Of a DNA stretch of 64,000 nt, positions 46,245 through 56,342 are shown one piece after another; position 1 is the stretch's first letter, and the number at the start of each line of letters is the position of its first letter. A model generated the notes under the pieces. That model saw only the letters and a program-made list of their open reading frames with translations. It did not search any database and was not told the DNA's origin. The position numbers were made by a program, and so were the translations under genes. This DNA is from JAKACA01 sp963769255 (lineage in GTDB: Bacteria > Actinomycetota > Acidimicrobiia > Acidimicrobiales > Bog-793): the NCBI GenBank assembly GCA_963769255.1, contig CAVYKV010000001.1, forward strand, positions 2,790,001 to 2,854,000. Direction: 5' to 3'.

Positions 46245-47775
46245 ATGTCGCAGACGATGGAGCCATCGGGGGCCGCCGGCGCCAGCCGCCGCGACGAGCA
46301 CGACCTGGCCTCGTTCGGTTACAAGCAGGAGCTGCACCGCTCGCTCGGCTTCTTCAGCTCGTTCGCCGCCGCCTTCAGCTACATCTCGCCCTCCACGGGC
46401 ATCTTCACGCTCTTCGGTCTCGGCCTCGCCACCATCGGCGGCGTCTTCATCTGGTCGTGGCCCATCGTCGCCGCCGGCCAGTTCATCATCGCCCTCAACT
46501 TCGCCGAGATCTCGAGCCACTTCCCGCTCGCCGGCTCCGTCTTCCAGTGGACGAAGTACCTCGCCACCCGCCCCTACGCCTGGTTCACGGGCTGGATCTA
46601 CGTCGCCGCCGGCATCCTTACGACGACGGCCGTGCTCGTCACCTTCCCGCTCGCCTTCATCCCGGCCATGAACGAGCTCGGCTGGAACCTCTCGGACAGC
46701 CTCGAGCGCGCAGCGGTGGATCGCCCTCATCCTCCTCGTCGTGGTGCTCGTGCTCAACATCTTCAGCGTGAAGCTGGTGGCGATCATCAACAACACGGGC
46801 GTGCTCTTCGAGATCCTCGGCATGGTCGTCTTCGCCGTCATCCTGCTCGTCGCCCACCACCACCAGAGCATCGGCATCGTGACGAACTCGGGCGGCCTCC
46901 CCGTCAACTTCGGCTCCTTCTTCGCCGCCATGTTCATGAGCCTCTTCGTCATCTACGGCTTCGACACCGCCTCCACGCTCGCCGAGGAGACGAACGACCC
47001 GCGGCGCATGGCACCGAGGGCGGTCCTCACGTCGGTGGCGGGCGCCTTCGTCATCGGCGGCATCTTCCTCCTCGCCCTCCTCATCGCCCTGCCGAACCTG
47101 CACGCCGGCATCACGACGGTCGGCTTCGGTCCCGCCAACATCATCGAGGCGAACTTCTCGAAGGACTTTGCCTCCGTCTACCTGCTCATCGTCTCGGCCG
47201 CCATCCTCGTGTGCTGCATGTGCATCATGACGGCCACCATCCGGCTGTGCTTCGGCATGGCGCGGGACAACAACCTCCCGCTCTCCGGCTTCATTCGCAA
47301 GGTCAGCCCCTCGTTGCACACCCCCGTCGTCGCCTGCGTCGTCATTGGCATCCTCTCCGCCGTCCCCATGATCAAGTACGCCGGCGCCGCCTACGTCGCC
47401 ATCGCCGCCACGGGCATGATCTACCTCAGCTACTTCCTCGGCAACGCCGCCTCTCTGGGAGCACGCCTCCGGGGCTGGCCGAAGGCGAAGGCACCCTTCT
47501 CGCTCGGGCGCTGGGGCACGACCGTCAACGTCCTCGGGCTCGTCTACGGCGGGGCCATGATCATCAACTTCGCCTGGCCGAGGGCCGCCAGCAACCCGAC
47601 ACCCAACCAGACCGCCGGAGCACTGTCGATCGGTGGCTTCCTCAACAAGATCCCGATCCTCTACAGCGTCTTCCTCGCTGTCGTGATCCTCGGGATCATC
47701 TACTACTTCGCCTTCCAGCGCCGGAAGAACCTGCCGCCCGTCTCGATCCCGAGCGAGACCGGACAGCCTGCTTAG
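46245..47775 (+). CDS. APC-family amino acid/amine permease, frameshifted near 46710
   Basis: About 509 residues and roughly 12 membrane helices when repaired. The first frame (FFSSFAAAFSYISPSTGIF, GQFIIALNFAEISSHFP, YAWFTGWIYVAAGI) ends soon after SLERA. One surplus G at 46706-46711 shifts the rest (QRWIALILLVVVLVLNIFSV onward, with the YGFDTASTLAEET signature). It is a proton-coupled importer of amino acids or amines, closest in feel to GABA/choline-type permeases; substrate not certain. ATG 46245 follows AAGGGGGAGA. It converges with the GntR gene (4-base overlap). Confidence 0.82.
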
Positions 47776-48533
47776 TGGGGCGGGACGTCGAAGCTCCAGA
47801 CGACGACGCGCGTGCGGTCCCCGAGGAAGATGTCCCGGGCGTACTCGACGGGCGTGTCGTCGCTGTCGAAGGCCGTGCGCTCGACGAGGAGGACGGGCGT
47901 GCCCGGGTTGACACCGAGGAGCTTGGCGACGCGGCGGTCGGCCGCCAGCGGCTCGAGCACCTCGCGGGCGTGCGTGGGCCGGCGTCCGTAGCGCTCGCCG
48001 AGCAGCCCGTAGAGCGACTGCTCGAGCGGCTCGTCGAGGAGGCCAGGGAAGGCGTCGGCCGGGAAGGACGAGCACTCGAGCAACACGGGCGTCCCGTTGG
48101 CGAAACGCAGCCGCTCCACCTGCACGACCGCCGTCCCCTCGCCGAGGTCGAGGCCGGCGGCCACGGCGGCCGAGGCGGCCATCTGGCGGGCCTGCAGGAC
48201 CTTGGCGCCTGCGACGCGCCCCTGGCGGCCCAGCTGCTCGGAGAAGCCGGCGAAGCTCGTGAGGTCGCGCTCGACCGTCCACTTGCGGACGAAGGTGCCG
48301 CCGCGGCGCCCGACGACGCGGTCGATGAGGCCGCGGCGCTCGAGGAGGGTGAGCGCCTGGCGGAGGGTGAGGCGGCTGACACCGAGGGAGGACGCCAGCT
48401 CCGGCTCGGGCGGAAAGCGGTAGCCGGGCTCGTAGCGCCCGTCGGCGATGCCTCGCTCGATGGCGGCGGCGATCTGCACGTAGAGCGGACCCTCACCGCG
48501 CTGCACGGCGGAAGCACCGATCCCTCTCGCCAT
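47772..48533 (-). CDS. GntR-family regulator of the HutC/UTRA type
   Basis: 253 residues. The winged helix has LYVQIAAAIERGIADGRYEPGYRFPPEPELA and VSRLTLRQALTLLERRGLI. The C-terminal UTRA effector domain runs from about residue 95, with VERLRFANGTPVLLECSSFP and FDSDDTPVEYARDIF. Divergent from the dimethylglycine-dehydrogenase-like gene at 48656 and convergent with the permease, so it probably controls uptake and oxidation of an N-methylated amino acid. The 122-base gap on its 5' side (48534-48655) shows no convincing operator. Confidence 0.85.
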   Translation of the reverse strand: MARGIGASAVQRGEGPLYVQIAAAIERGIADGRYEPGYRFPPEPELASSLGVSRLTLRQALTLLERRGLIDRVVGRRGGTFVRKWTVERDLTSFAGFSEQLGRQGRVAGAKVLQARQMAASAAVAAGLDLGEGTAVVQVERLRFANGTPVLLECSSFPADAFPGLLDEPLEQSLYGLLGERYGRRPTHAREVLEPLAADRRVAKLLGVNPGTPVLLVERTAFDSDDTPVEYARDIFLGDRTRVVVWSFDVPPH

Positions 48534-48655
48534 CGGACTCCCCTCTCGTCGCCGTCACAGAGCCCGAAGCGCCGGGCGGTGCAGTACCTGCCTGCGGTGA
48601 ACTGGCACTCTACCGACCGAAACCGAAGGCGGCACAACGTGGCGGCAGGGGCGGG

Positions 48656-51082
48656 ATGACCGAGCGCGTTCGGGCGGTCGTCATCGGGGGCGGCGTCGGC
48701 GGCTGCTCCATCGCCTACTGGCTGACCCGCCTCGGGTGGGACGACGTCGTCCTCCTGGAGCGGGCACAGCTCACGAGCGGCTCCACGTTCCACTCGGCCG
48801 GCCTCGTCGGCCAGCTGCGGGGCTCCCTGCCCCTCACCCGCATGATGATGAACTCCGTCGAGCTGTACCGAGAGCTGGGCGCCGACGTGGACCTCGACAC
48901 GGGCTGGCACGAGGTGGGCTCCCTTCGGCTCGCCTCCTCGCCGGAGCGGATGGAGGAGCTGCAGCGGCAAGCCGCCTGGGCGGAGACCTTCGGCCTGCCC
49001 CTCGATCTCGTCTCGGCCGCCGAGGCCGCCGAGCGGTTCCCGCCCCTCGACCCCTCCGGCGTCCTCGGCGCCGCCTTCCTCCCGACCGACGGGTACCTCG
49101 ACCCGAGCCAGCTGACGCTCGCCCTCGCCAAGGGGGCCCGCCTGGGCGGCGCCGATCTCCGCACGGAGTGGCGGGTCACCGCCGTCGAGGTCTCCGAGGG
49201 GCGCGTGGGCGGGGTCGAGGTCGAGCACGACGGCGAGCGGTCGGTCATACGGGCCGACGTCGTCGTGAACGCCGGCGGCATCTATGCCCACGAGATCGGC
49301 ACCATGGCCGGCATCAACGTGCCGCTCGTCCCGATGGCCCACCAGTACGCCATCACACGCCCGAGCGGCCTCCCCCCCACGATGCCGACGCTTCGCGACC
49401 CATCGCTGCTCGTGTACTTCCGGGGCGAGAGCGGCGGTCTCGTCGCCGGCGGCTACGAGCGCAACCCGGCGCCGTGGGGCCTCGAGGGCATCCCCGGCGA
49501 CTTCAACAACCGGCTGCTCGAGGAGGACTGGGAGCGCTTCGCCCCGCTCTACGAGAACGCCACCCGCCGCCTCCCCATGCTCGCCGAGGCGGAGATCGTG
49601 ACGCTCGTGAACGGCCCCGAGGCCTTCACGCCCGACGGCGAGTTCATCCTCGGCCCGTCGGCGGTCGCCGGCTTCTTCGTCGCCGCCGGGTTCTGCGCCC
49701 ACGGCATCGCCGGTTCGGGAGGCATGGGCCGCCTCGTCGCCGAGTGGATCACGACCGGACAGCCCGGCCTCGACGCCTGGGAGATGGACTCGCGTCGCTT
49801 CGGCGACCAGTACCGGAGCCGTCGCTACACCCTCGAGCGCACGACGGAGGTGTACGCCACCTACTACGACGTGAAGTACCCGGGGCAGGAGCGCTTCGCC
49901 GGACGTCCGCTGCGGACCTCGCCGCTCTACGGCCGTCTCGAGCGCCTCGGCGCCGCCTTCGGGGAGAAGTCCGGGTGGGAGCGGGCCAACTGGGTGGCCT
50001 CGAACGAAGGGGAAGGCGACGAGTGCCTGCGGCCGCTCGGCTGGGCGGGAAAGGAGTGGTCGCCCGCCATCGCCGCCGAGCACCAGGCCTGCCGGGAGGC
50101 GGTGGCCCTCTTCGACCAGACCTCCTTCTCCAAGCTCGAGATCTCCGGCCCCGGTGCCCTTGCAGCCCTCGAGCACCTCTGCGCCAACCGCATCGACCGC
50201 CCCACCGGCCGCGTCGTCTACACCCAGCTGCTGAACGAGCGAGGGGGCATCGAGGCGGACCTCACGGTCACCCGCCTCGGTGAGGAGCAGTTCCGTCTCG
50301 TCACGGGCACTGCCACGGGCCGTCACGACCGGGCCTGGATCGAGGCGCACCTCCCTGCCGACGGCACGGTCCACATCGAGGACGTCACCTCCCGCTACGC
50401 CTGCCTCTGCCTCTGGGGGCCGGCGGCCCGCCGCCTCCTCGCCCCCCTCACCGACCACGACGTCTCCGGCGGCGCCTTCCCCTATCTGACGGCCGCCGAG
50501 CTCAACGTCGGCCCTGTCCCGTGCCTTGCCGTCCGCGTCACCTTCGTCGGCGAGCTCGGCTGGGAGCTCTACTGCCCTTCGGAGTACGGGGGCCGCCTCT
50601 GGGACGTGCTGTGGGAGGCCGGCCAACCCTGCGGCCTTCGCGCCGCCGGCTACCGGGCGATCGAGTCCCTCCGGCTGGAGAAGGGCTACCGCGTGTGGGG
50701 TTCCGACATCACCTCCGTCGACACGCCCTTCGAGGCAGGGCTCGGCTTCGCCGTCGCCATGGGCAAGGGCGACTTCATCGGCCGCGCCGCCCTCGACGCC
50801 GCCGCGGAGCCGCCACGCCGGCTCGCCTGCCTCGTGCTCGACGACTGCCAGTCCGTCGTTCTCGGCGAGGAGCCGGTGCGGGCGGGGGGTCGCCTCGCCG
50901 GCCGCGTGACGAGCGGCGGCTACGGCTACACGGTCCGGCGCTCCATCGCCTACGCCTACCTCCCTTCGGAGGATGCCATGGCCGGCAGGCCCGTCGACGT
51001 CAACATCTTCGGGCGGTGGATCCCCGCCACGATTGCGTCAGAACCGCTCTACGACCCGAAGAACGAGCGCGTGCGCTCCTGA
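48656..51082 (+). CDS. Second dimethylglycine/sarcosine dehydrogenase-like FAD-GcvT fusion
   Basis: 808 residues. DAO-type FAD domain (AVVIGGGVGGCSIAYWLTRLG, residues 7-27) with His46 in GSTFHSAGLVG at the covalent-FAD position, then FAGRPLRTSPLY and a GcvT half starting near AEHQACREAVALFDQTSFSK and ending with ASEPLYDPKNERVRS. It removes N-methyl groups into H4folate. It is a distant paralogue of the gene at 6059, under its own GntR regulator. The ETF acceptor would be the pair at 8620-10430 or another. ATG 48656. Confidence 0.82.
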   Translation: MTERVRAVVIGGGVGGCSIAYWLTRLGWDDVVLLERAQLTSGSTFHSAGLVGQLRGSLPLTRMMMNSVELYRELGADVDLDTGWHEVGSLRLASSPERMEELQRQAAWAETFGLPLDLVSAAEAAERFPPLDPSGVLGAAFLPTDGYLDPSQLTLALAKGARLGGADLRTEWRVTAVEVSEGRVGGVEVEHDGERSVIRADVVVNAGGIYAHEIGTMAGINVPLVPMAHQYAITRPSGLPPTMPTLRDPSLLVYFRGESGGLVAGGYERNPAPWGLEGIPGDFNNRLLEEDWERFAPLYENATRRLPMLAEAEIVTLVNGPEAFTPDGEFILGPSAVAGFFVAAGFCAHGIAGSGGMGRLVAEWITTGQPGLDAWEMDSRRFGDQYRSRRYTLERTTEVYATYYDVKYPGQERFAGRPLRTSPLYGRLERLGAAFGEKSGWERANWVASNEGEGDECLRPLGWAGKEWSPAIAAEHQACREAVALFDQTSFSKLEISGPGALAALEHLCANRIDRPTGRVVYTQLLNERGGIEADLTVTRLGEEQFRLVTGTATGRHDRAWIEAHLPADGTVHIEDVTSRYACLCLWGPAARRLLAPLTDHDVSGGAFPYLTAAELNVGPVPCLAVRVTFVGELGWELYCPSEYGGRLWDVLWEAGQPCGLRAAGYRAIESLRLEKGYRVWGSDITSVDTPFEAGLGFAVAMGKGDFIGRAALDAAAEPPRRLACLVLDDCQSVVLGEEPVRAGGRLAGRVTSGGYGYTVRRSIAYAYLPSEDAMAGRPVDVNIFGRWIPATIASEPLYDPKNERVRS

Positions 51083-51984
51083 GCCCTCGCCGGGGCGCCG
51101 GCGGCGAGGCGGAGCGACTCGGTGAAGTCGAGCTCGGCGAGCATCGCGAAGAAACCCGCCGCGTGCTCCCCCGCATACCCCACGAAGTCCACCTCGAGGC
51201 GGGAGATGCCCGTCTGCAACACGCCCCACATGGCTTCACGCGCTTCGGAGACGAGCTCGAAGAGCCGCAAGGCCGCTCGCGCCGCCTCGCCCGCCTCCCC
51301 GAAGTAGTAGCGGAGGAGCGCCACTTCCTGCTGCTCTCCGAAGCCATGGTTGACGGCGAGGTTGCCGAGGTCGAAGAAGGGGTCGCCCATGCCGGCGTAC
51401 TCCCAGTCGACGATGCGCACCCCGTCGGTGGTGCGCAGCAGGTTCGAGTTGAGGAGGTCGTTGTGGCACAGACATGTCGGTGCGAAGGGCCGGGCGACGG
51501 CGATGGCCTCGAGGGCCTGCCACATGGCCTCGTAATCGAAGGGCGGGCGGACGCCGTTCTCCTCCGCAAGGCGGCGATAGTCGGGCACGAGCCGGAAGGG
51601 ATCGAAAGTGGCAGCCACGCTGCCGGCAGCGTGCACGCGCCGAAGGGCGGTGGCGACCTCGGCCACGACGGGTTCCTCGCCCACCTCGGAGAGCGCGATA
51701 GCGGTTCCCTCCACGAAGCGCGTGACGACGATGCCGGCCGCCACGTCGGCGGTGACGAGCTCCGGCCCGACCCCCAGGCTGGCCGCCACCCGGCACGCGT
51801 CGAGCTCGCTCGCACGATCGATGCCGAGGAGGTCGGTGCGCTCGCCGACGAGGCGCACCACGTAGCTGTCGCCGCCGACGTCCACCCGGTAGTTCGTGTT
51901 CGTGATGCCACCGGCGAGCGGCGAGACGCCGACCCTCTCACCCGGCCAGCACGCCGACACGACCTCGTCGATCGACGGGCTCAT
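51049..51984 (-). CDS. Choline-kinase-like aminoglycoside phosphotransferase family protein
   Basis: 311 residues. Kinase-like motifs: PLAGGITNTNYRVDVGGDSYVVRL at the nucleotide-binding start, CLCHNDLLNSNLL (catalytic Asp) and IVDWEYAGMGDPFFDLGNLA (metal-binding Asp). It resembles bacterial choline/ethanolamine kinases (LicA-like). It overlaps the convergent dehydrogenase by 34 bases. In a methylated-amine region a choline-type substrate is tempting but unproven. Confidence 0.75.
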   Translation of the reverse strand: MSPSIDEVVSACWPGERVGVSPLAGGITNTNYRVDVGGDSYVVRLVGERTDLLGIDRASELDACRVAASLGVGPELVTADVAAGIVVTRFVEGTAIALSEVGEEPVVAEVATALRRVHAAGSVAATFDPFRLVPDYRRLAEENGVRPPFDYEAMWQALEAIAVARPFAPTCLCHNDLLNSNLLRTTDGVRIVDWEYAGMGDPFFDLGNLAVNHGFGEQQEVALLRYYFGEAGEAARAALRLFELVSEAREAMWGVLQTGISRLEVDFVGYAGEHAAGFFAMLAELDFTESLRLAAGAPARAQERTRSFFGS

Positions 51985-52057
51985 CGGTGCAAGTTAGCTC
52001 GCGGGGGCGTTGCGGTGACTAGTTTCGGAGGAACGACCACGACTCGAGGAGGACTGC

Positions 52058-52795
52058 ATGTACTCCGGCATCAGCGCCGACGAGATCCGCATCACCGGCC
52101 ACGACGGGGACGAGATCAACGCCTACTCCGCCGATCCGCACGGCGACGGGCCCTTCCCCGGGGTCGTCGTCATCCACCACATGCCGGGCTGGGACGAGGA
52201 GACGACGGAGATCGCCAACCGGTTCGCCGCCCACGGCTACGCCACCATCGTCCCGAACCTTCATCATCGCTACGCCCCCGGCGCTGCTCCCGACGACGCC
52301 GCGGCGGCTGCTCGCTCCTCTGGCGGCGTCCCCGACGACCAGCTCCTCGGCGACGTGAAGGGGGCGATGGACTTCCTCCGCCGCCAGCCGGGCGCCAGCG
52401 GCAAGGTGGGCGTCATCGGATACTGCTCGGGCGGCCGGCAATCCTTCCTCGTGGCCTGCTCGCTCGACGTCGACGCCGCCGTCGACTGCTACGGAGCCTT
52501 CGTCGTCGGGACGCCGCCGGAGGGGCTCAACATGCAGCCGCTCATCCATCTCGCCCCCAACCTGCGCTGTCCCCTCCTCGGCCTCTTCGGGCTCGAGGAC
52601 CAGCACCCGTCGCCCGAGCAGGTCGACGAGCTCGACGCCGAGCTGCAGCGTCTCGGCAAGGAGCACGAGTTCCACCGCTACGAGGGAGCCGGCCACTCCT
52701 TCTTCGCCACGGGGAGGGACGCCTACCGCCCGGTGGCCGCCGCCGACGGCTGGGGTCGCATCTTCACGTTCTTCGGTCGCTACCTCGCCGCCTGA
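52058..52795 (+). CDS. Dienelactone hydrolase family protein
   Basis: 245 residues, alpha/beta hydrolase with a cysteine nucleophile in GYCSGGR near residue 127, an Asp in EDQHPSPEQ and a His in GAGHSFFA, the DLH triad. VVVIHHMPGWDEE is the usual oxyanion strand. Hydrolyses lactones or esters; the true substrate is open. The next gene begins 9 bases later, probably co-transcribed. Confidence 0.85.
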   Translation: MYSGISADEIRITGHDGDEINAYSADPHGDGPFPGVVVIHHMPGWDEETTEIANRFAAHGYATIVPNLHHRYAPGAAPDDAAAAARSSGGVPDDQLLGDVKGAMDFLRRQPGASGKVGVIGYCSGGRQSFLVACSLDVDAAVDCYGAFVVGTPPEGLNMQPLIHLAPNLRCPLLGLFGLEDQHPSPEQVDELDAELQRLGKEHEFHRYEGAGHSFFATGRDAYRPVAAADGWGRIFTFFGRYLAA

Positions 52796-52804
52796 GGCGC
52801 CGAC

Positions 52805-53092
52805 ATGTGCAGCTACCTCACGTCCGCGACCTCGCTCACCGGCTCGGGCAAGGGGGCACAGGGATGGTTCCGCCTGAGCGGGGCGATGGCGTACTTCGAC
52901 CACCCGTACCACTCCCCCTTCGAGCACACCCTCAACATCGACTTCCTCAACGAGTCGGAGGGCCCGGGAGCCCGCGTGGCCGTCGAGCTGACGGCGGAGT
53001 CCGCCCGCGCCCTCGTTCGCTGCATCGAGGACGCCCTGGCGGCCGCAGGCCCGGCGGCCGGCCCTCCCGTCGCGGCGGCCCCCGCCCTCTAG
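52805..53092 (+). CDS. Conserved small hypothetical protein
   Basis: 95 residues starting MCSYLTSATSLTGSGKGAQG, with FDHPYHSPFEHTLNIDFLNE and a C-terminal helix VAVELTAESARALVRCIEDAL. I believe it belongs to the small DUF6295-type family, but only from memory. Histidine-rich FDHPYHSPFEHT suggests a metal site. Tightly downstream of the dienelactone hydrolase. Confidence 0.65.
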   Translation: MCSYLTSATSLTGSGKGAQGWFRLSGAMAYFDHPYHSPFEHTLNIDFLNESEGPGARVAVELTAESARALVRCIEDALAAAGPAAGPPVAAAPAL

Positions 53093-53178
53093 ACTCGGGC
53101 GTCGCCGCGGGTCCGGACGGCTCCGTCACCTGGGACGACCGCCACCGCCGGGGACCACCACCGGGGAAGAGGGAGACG

Positions 53179-53817
53179 ATGGACGCCTTCGAGATGGCCT
53201 GCGCCGAGCGCCGGCACCTCGCCGACCGGCTCGCCGGCCTGACGGACGACGCCTGGTCGGGGCCGACGCTGTGCGAGGGCTGGTCGGTCCGCGACCTCGT
53301 GGGGCATCTCGTCGCCATCGGCTCCATGTCCACCGTCGTGTTCTTCAACGGCATGAGGCGCCACCGCATGAACTTCGATGCCTTCCAGGCAGAGGGCATC
53401 CGGCAGCGCACCGACGGCAAGTCCCCCGCAGAGCTCCTGGAGGACTTCCGCTCCACCGTCTCGTCGCGGGCGAAGCCGCCCGGGCCGCGCACCACCGTGC
53501 TCGGCGAGGTGCTCGTGCACGGGGAGGACATCTTCCGGGTAGTGGAGAAGGGTTTCTCGGAGCACCCGGTCGAGCACGTCGTGAAGGCGGCGGACTTCTA
53601 CAAGCGCAACCGCTTCCCCTTGCGGGTGAGGCGCCGCATCCGCGGCGTGACGCTGCGCATGACCGACGCCGACTGGTCCTACGGCTCCGGGCCGGAAGCG
53701 GCCGGGCCTGGCATCGCCATCCTCATGGCCATGGTGGGACGCGAGATCGCCCTCGCCGACCTGAAAGGCAATGGGGTGGCCGTGCTGGCGGGCCGCTCGC
53801 GAGGCAGGGCTGCGTGA
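53179..53817 (+). CDS. DinB-like/mycothiol-dependent maleylpyruvate isomerase N-terminal domain protein (TIGR03083)
   Basis: 212 residues of a four-helix bundle. ACAERRHLADRLAGLTDDAW, TLCEGWSVRDLVGHL and the histidine LVHGEDIFR supply the metal ligands typical of TIGR03083-type thiol-dependent proteins. May act as a mycothiol-dependent transferase or isomerase. An AAGAGGGAGA ribosome-binding site precedes the ATG. The stop overlaps the next start by 4 bases. Confidence 0.8.
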   Translation: MDAFEMACAERRHLADRLAGLTDDAWSGPTLCEGWSVRDLVGHLVAIGSMSTVVFFNGMRRHRMNFDAFQAEGIRQRTDGKSPAELLEDFRSTVSSRAKPPGPRTTVLGEVLVHGEDIFRVVEKGFSEHPVEHVVKAADFYKRNRFPLRVRRRIRGVTLRMTDADWSYGSGPEAAGPGIAILMAMVGREIALADLKGNGVAVLAGRSRGRAA

Positions 53818-54977
53818 AGCTCGACCGCATCACGAATGTCGACGACGCCCGGCGGGCCGCCAAGCGCACGCTCCCCGGCGTCGTCTTCGACTACATCGAC
53901 GGTGCCGCCGACGACGAGACGACGATGCGCGCCAACCGCGCCGCCTTCGACGACGTCGTCTTCCGCCCCCGCATGGGGACGGCCGCCCTCGACCCCGATC
54001 TCTCCACGAGCGTGCTCGGCGCCGAGCTGTCCATGCCCCTCATGCTTGCCCCGACGGGCCTCGTGCGCATCATGCACCCGCACGGTGCCGCCGGCGTTGC
54101 GAGGGCGGCCGCCGGGAGGGGCACGATCTCCGTCTTGAGCAGCGTCGCCGGCGCCGGCGTCGACGAGGTCTCCCCGCAGGCACCGGGAAGGGTGTGGTTC
54201 CAGCTGTATGCAGCCGGAGGGAGGCCGCAGGCCGACAAGCTCATGGCGGAGGCGGAGGCGGCCGGCGTCGGCGTGCTCGTCGTGACGATCGACACGGCCG
54301 CTCTCGGCAACCGCGAGCGCGACCGCAAGCACGGGGTGAGCCCGCCGCTGCGGGTGGACGCCTACAACGCCGTCCACCTCGGACCGCAGGTGCTCGCCAA
54401 GCCGGGCTGGACGTACCGCATGGCCCGCGACGGCGTGAGCACGATCCGGCGCAGCCGGGCCGGCGGCGTGGAGGGCGACGGCATGAAGGCGCTCGGGTTC
54501 CCCATGCTGAACATGGTGGCCTCCCCCTTCACGTGGGCGGACATCGAGTACTTCCGGTCCCGCTGGCCGGGGAGGCTGGCCGTGAAAGGGGTTCTCGGCG
54601 GCGCCGACGCCCGCCTCGCCGTCGACGCAGGAGCCGACGGCGTCATCGTCTCGAACCACGGCGGGCGCCAGCTGGAAGGAGCGCCCGCCACCATCCGGGT
54701 CCTGCCGGAGGTGGTCGAGGCCGTCGGGAGCTCGGCCGAGGTTCTCCTGGACGGCGGTGTCCGCCGTGGCACGCACGTCGTGAAGGCGCTGGCGCTCGGC
54801 GCCAGCGGCGTCTTCATCGGGCGCGCCTACCTGTACGCCCTCGCCGCCGGCGGCCAGCCCGGTGTCGAGCACATGCTCGACCTCCTCCGGACGGAGATGT
54901 CCCGCACCATGACGCTCCTCGGCTGCCGCCGCGTCGCCGACCTCGGCCCCGACTGGGTGGACCCGCCCCGCCGCTGA
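53814..54977 (+). CDS. FMN-dependent alpha-hydroxyacid oxidase/dehydrogenase (lactate/mandelate family)
   Basis: 387 residues, TIM barrel. VVFDYIDGAADDETTMRAN, MLAPTGLVRIMHPHG, VWFQLYAAGG, the substrate/FMN segment IVSNHGGRQLEGAPA with the catalytic histidine, and LLDGGVRRGTHVVKALALGA are clear. Oxidises L-lactate, glycolate or mandelate type substrates. The GTG overlaps the DinB-like gene stop. Confidence 0.88.
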   Translation: MKLDRITNVDDARRAAKRTLPGVVFDYIDGAADDETTMRANRAAFDDVVFRPRMGTAALDPDLSTSVLGAELSMPLMLAPTGLVRIMHPHGAAGVARAAAGRGTISVLSSVAGAGVDEVSPQAPGRVWFQLYAAGGRPQADKLMAEAEAAGVGVLVVTIDTAALGNRERDRKHGVSPPLRVDAYNAVHLGPQVLAKPGWTYRMARDGVSTIRRSRAGGVEGDGMKALGFPMLNMVASPFTWADIEYFRSRWPGRLAVKGVLGGADARLAVDAGADGVIVSNHGGRQLEGAPATIRVLPEVVEAVGSSAEVLLDGGVRRGTHVVKALALGASGVFIGRAYLYALAAGGQPGVEHMLDLLRTEMSRTMTLLGCRRVADLGPDWVDPPRR

Positions 54978-55025
54978 GCGGGGCTGCCACCAGCCCGAAA
55001 GACGCCTCCGGGTAACATTCCGGTG

Positions 55026-56342
55026 ATGCCCGGCACCATCGAGACCGATGGCCGTGGCGCGCCCGACCCCACGACGGCGACGGCCCTCCCGGAGCTGAAT
55101 GCCCCCCCGAGCGATCTCCTCCGCCACCGTGCCGGGCGGGGGCTCCGCTCGGCGATCCGGCACCGCTGGCTGGCCGCCGGCATCACGGCCGCCTGCTGGG
55201 CGGGGGCTGCCGTCACATGGGCCCTCTACTGCCTCCACCTCGACCGCACCGACCGCACCCTCGGCTGGGACCTCATCGCCTCCTTCCGGGCCGAAGTCGT
55301 CTTCGTGCACGGCGGCCAGCCGTACTCGCGGGCGGCCACGGACGGTCGCCTCTTCGTCTACCCGCCGAGCGCCCTGCTCCTCGACCGCCCGCTCGCCTCC
55401 CTCACGATCGGGCAGGCCGAGATCTTCGGCCTCGTAGCGACGGCGGTCCTCATGTGGCTCACCGTCATCGTCTCCTCGAGCCTTCTCGGGCGCCGCCCCT
55501 TCGGGCTCACCTCGGCCGCCGTCATCCTCGCCCTCCGCTTCCTGCCTGCGCTCACCGACGAGCTCAAGCTCACGAACGTGTCGGTCCTGTGCGCCTTCGT
55601 GCTCGCCGTCTTCTTCCTGCTCGCCCTGCGGGGCCACTACATGACCGGCGGCGTCCTCATCGCTCTCACGCTGTCGATCAAGCCGCTCCTCCTCCCCGTC
55701 CTGCTCGTCTTCGTCCTCGCCCGCAAGTGGCGACCCCTCGCCGTCACGATCGCCATCCCGGCAGTGCTCAACGCCATCGGCTTCGCCGTCGTGAGGGATC
55801 CGGGCGACGTGTTCTCGAAGCTGCCCAGCCTCCTCGACCGATCCGGCTCGGGTGTCTTCTTCAACTCCGCCTGGGTGGACGTGCTGCGCCAGGATCTCGG
55901 CGTCTCCGACGCCGTCACGATCCTCGTCCGCCTCGCCACCGTCGCCCTCGCGTTGGCGGCGGCGTGGTGGTGCTGGCATCGCCAGGCGGACGGGGCGGTC
56001 CGGCTCGTCACGACCTCGAGCGTGCTCCTCATCGGGACCTTCCTCGCCGGCACCCTCTCGGAGAGCCATTTCATGCTCGCCCTCGTGCCCCTTGCCATGA
56101 CGGCCGTCGTCCCCGGCAGCCCCATGCGCTGGCCGCCTGCCTGCATCGGGGTCCTCCTCTTCCTCGGCCTCACCCCACCCGCCTCCCTCCTCGGCCTCAA
56201 CAGCGATGCCAACTTCTCGCTCTGGCGCGCCTTCGGCATGACCCTCGTGCTGCTCACGATCCTGGCGGCCGTGGCCGTGCGCCCGCATCGCACGGGCGAA
56301 ACGGCCGGGAGCGCCCCGCCCGGCACCGTGCCGGCGGCATGA
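55026..56342 (+). CDS. Polytopic GT87-type (DUF2029) mannosyltransferase-like membrane protein
   Basis: 438 residues with about ten membrane helices. LGWDLIASFRAEVVFVHGGQPYS with its early aspartate, VYPPSALLLDRPL and the GLTSAAVILALRFLP and DELKLTNVSVLCAF helices resemble polyprenyl-phosphomannose-dependent alpha-mannosyltransferases of the actinobacterial envelope. Adds a sugar from a lipid donor outside the membrane. Overlaps the next gene by 4 bases; ATG 55026, or GTG 55023. Confidence 0.75.
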   Translation: MPGTIETDGRGAPDPTTATALPELNAPPSDLLRHRAGRGLRSAIRHRWLAAGITAACWAGAAVTWALYCLHLDRTDRTLGWDLIASFRAEVVFVHGGQPYSRAATDGRLFVYPPSALLLDRPLASLTIGQAEIFGLVATAVLMWLTVIVSSSLLGRRPFGLTSAAVILALRFLPALTDELKLTNVSVLCAFVLAVFFLLALRGHYMTGGVLIALTLSIKPLLLPVLLVFVLARKWRPLAVTIAIPAVLNAIGFAVVRDPGDVFSKLPSLLDRSGSGVFFNSAWVDVLRQDLGVSDAVTILVRLATVALALAAAWWCWHRQADGAVRLVTTSSVLLIGTFLAGTLSESHFMLALVPLAMTAVVPGSPMRWPPACIGVLLFLGLTPPASLLGLNSDANFSLWRAFGMTLVLLTILAAVAVRPHRTGETAGSAPPGTVPAA

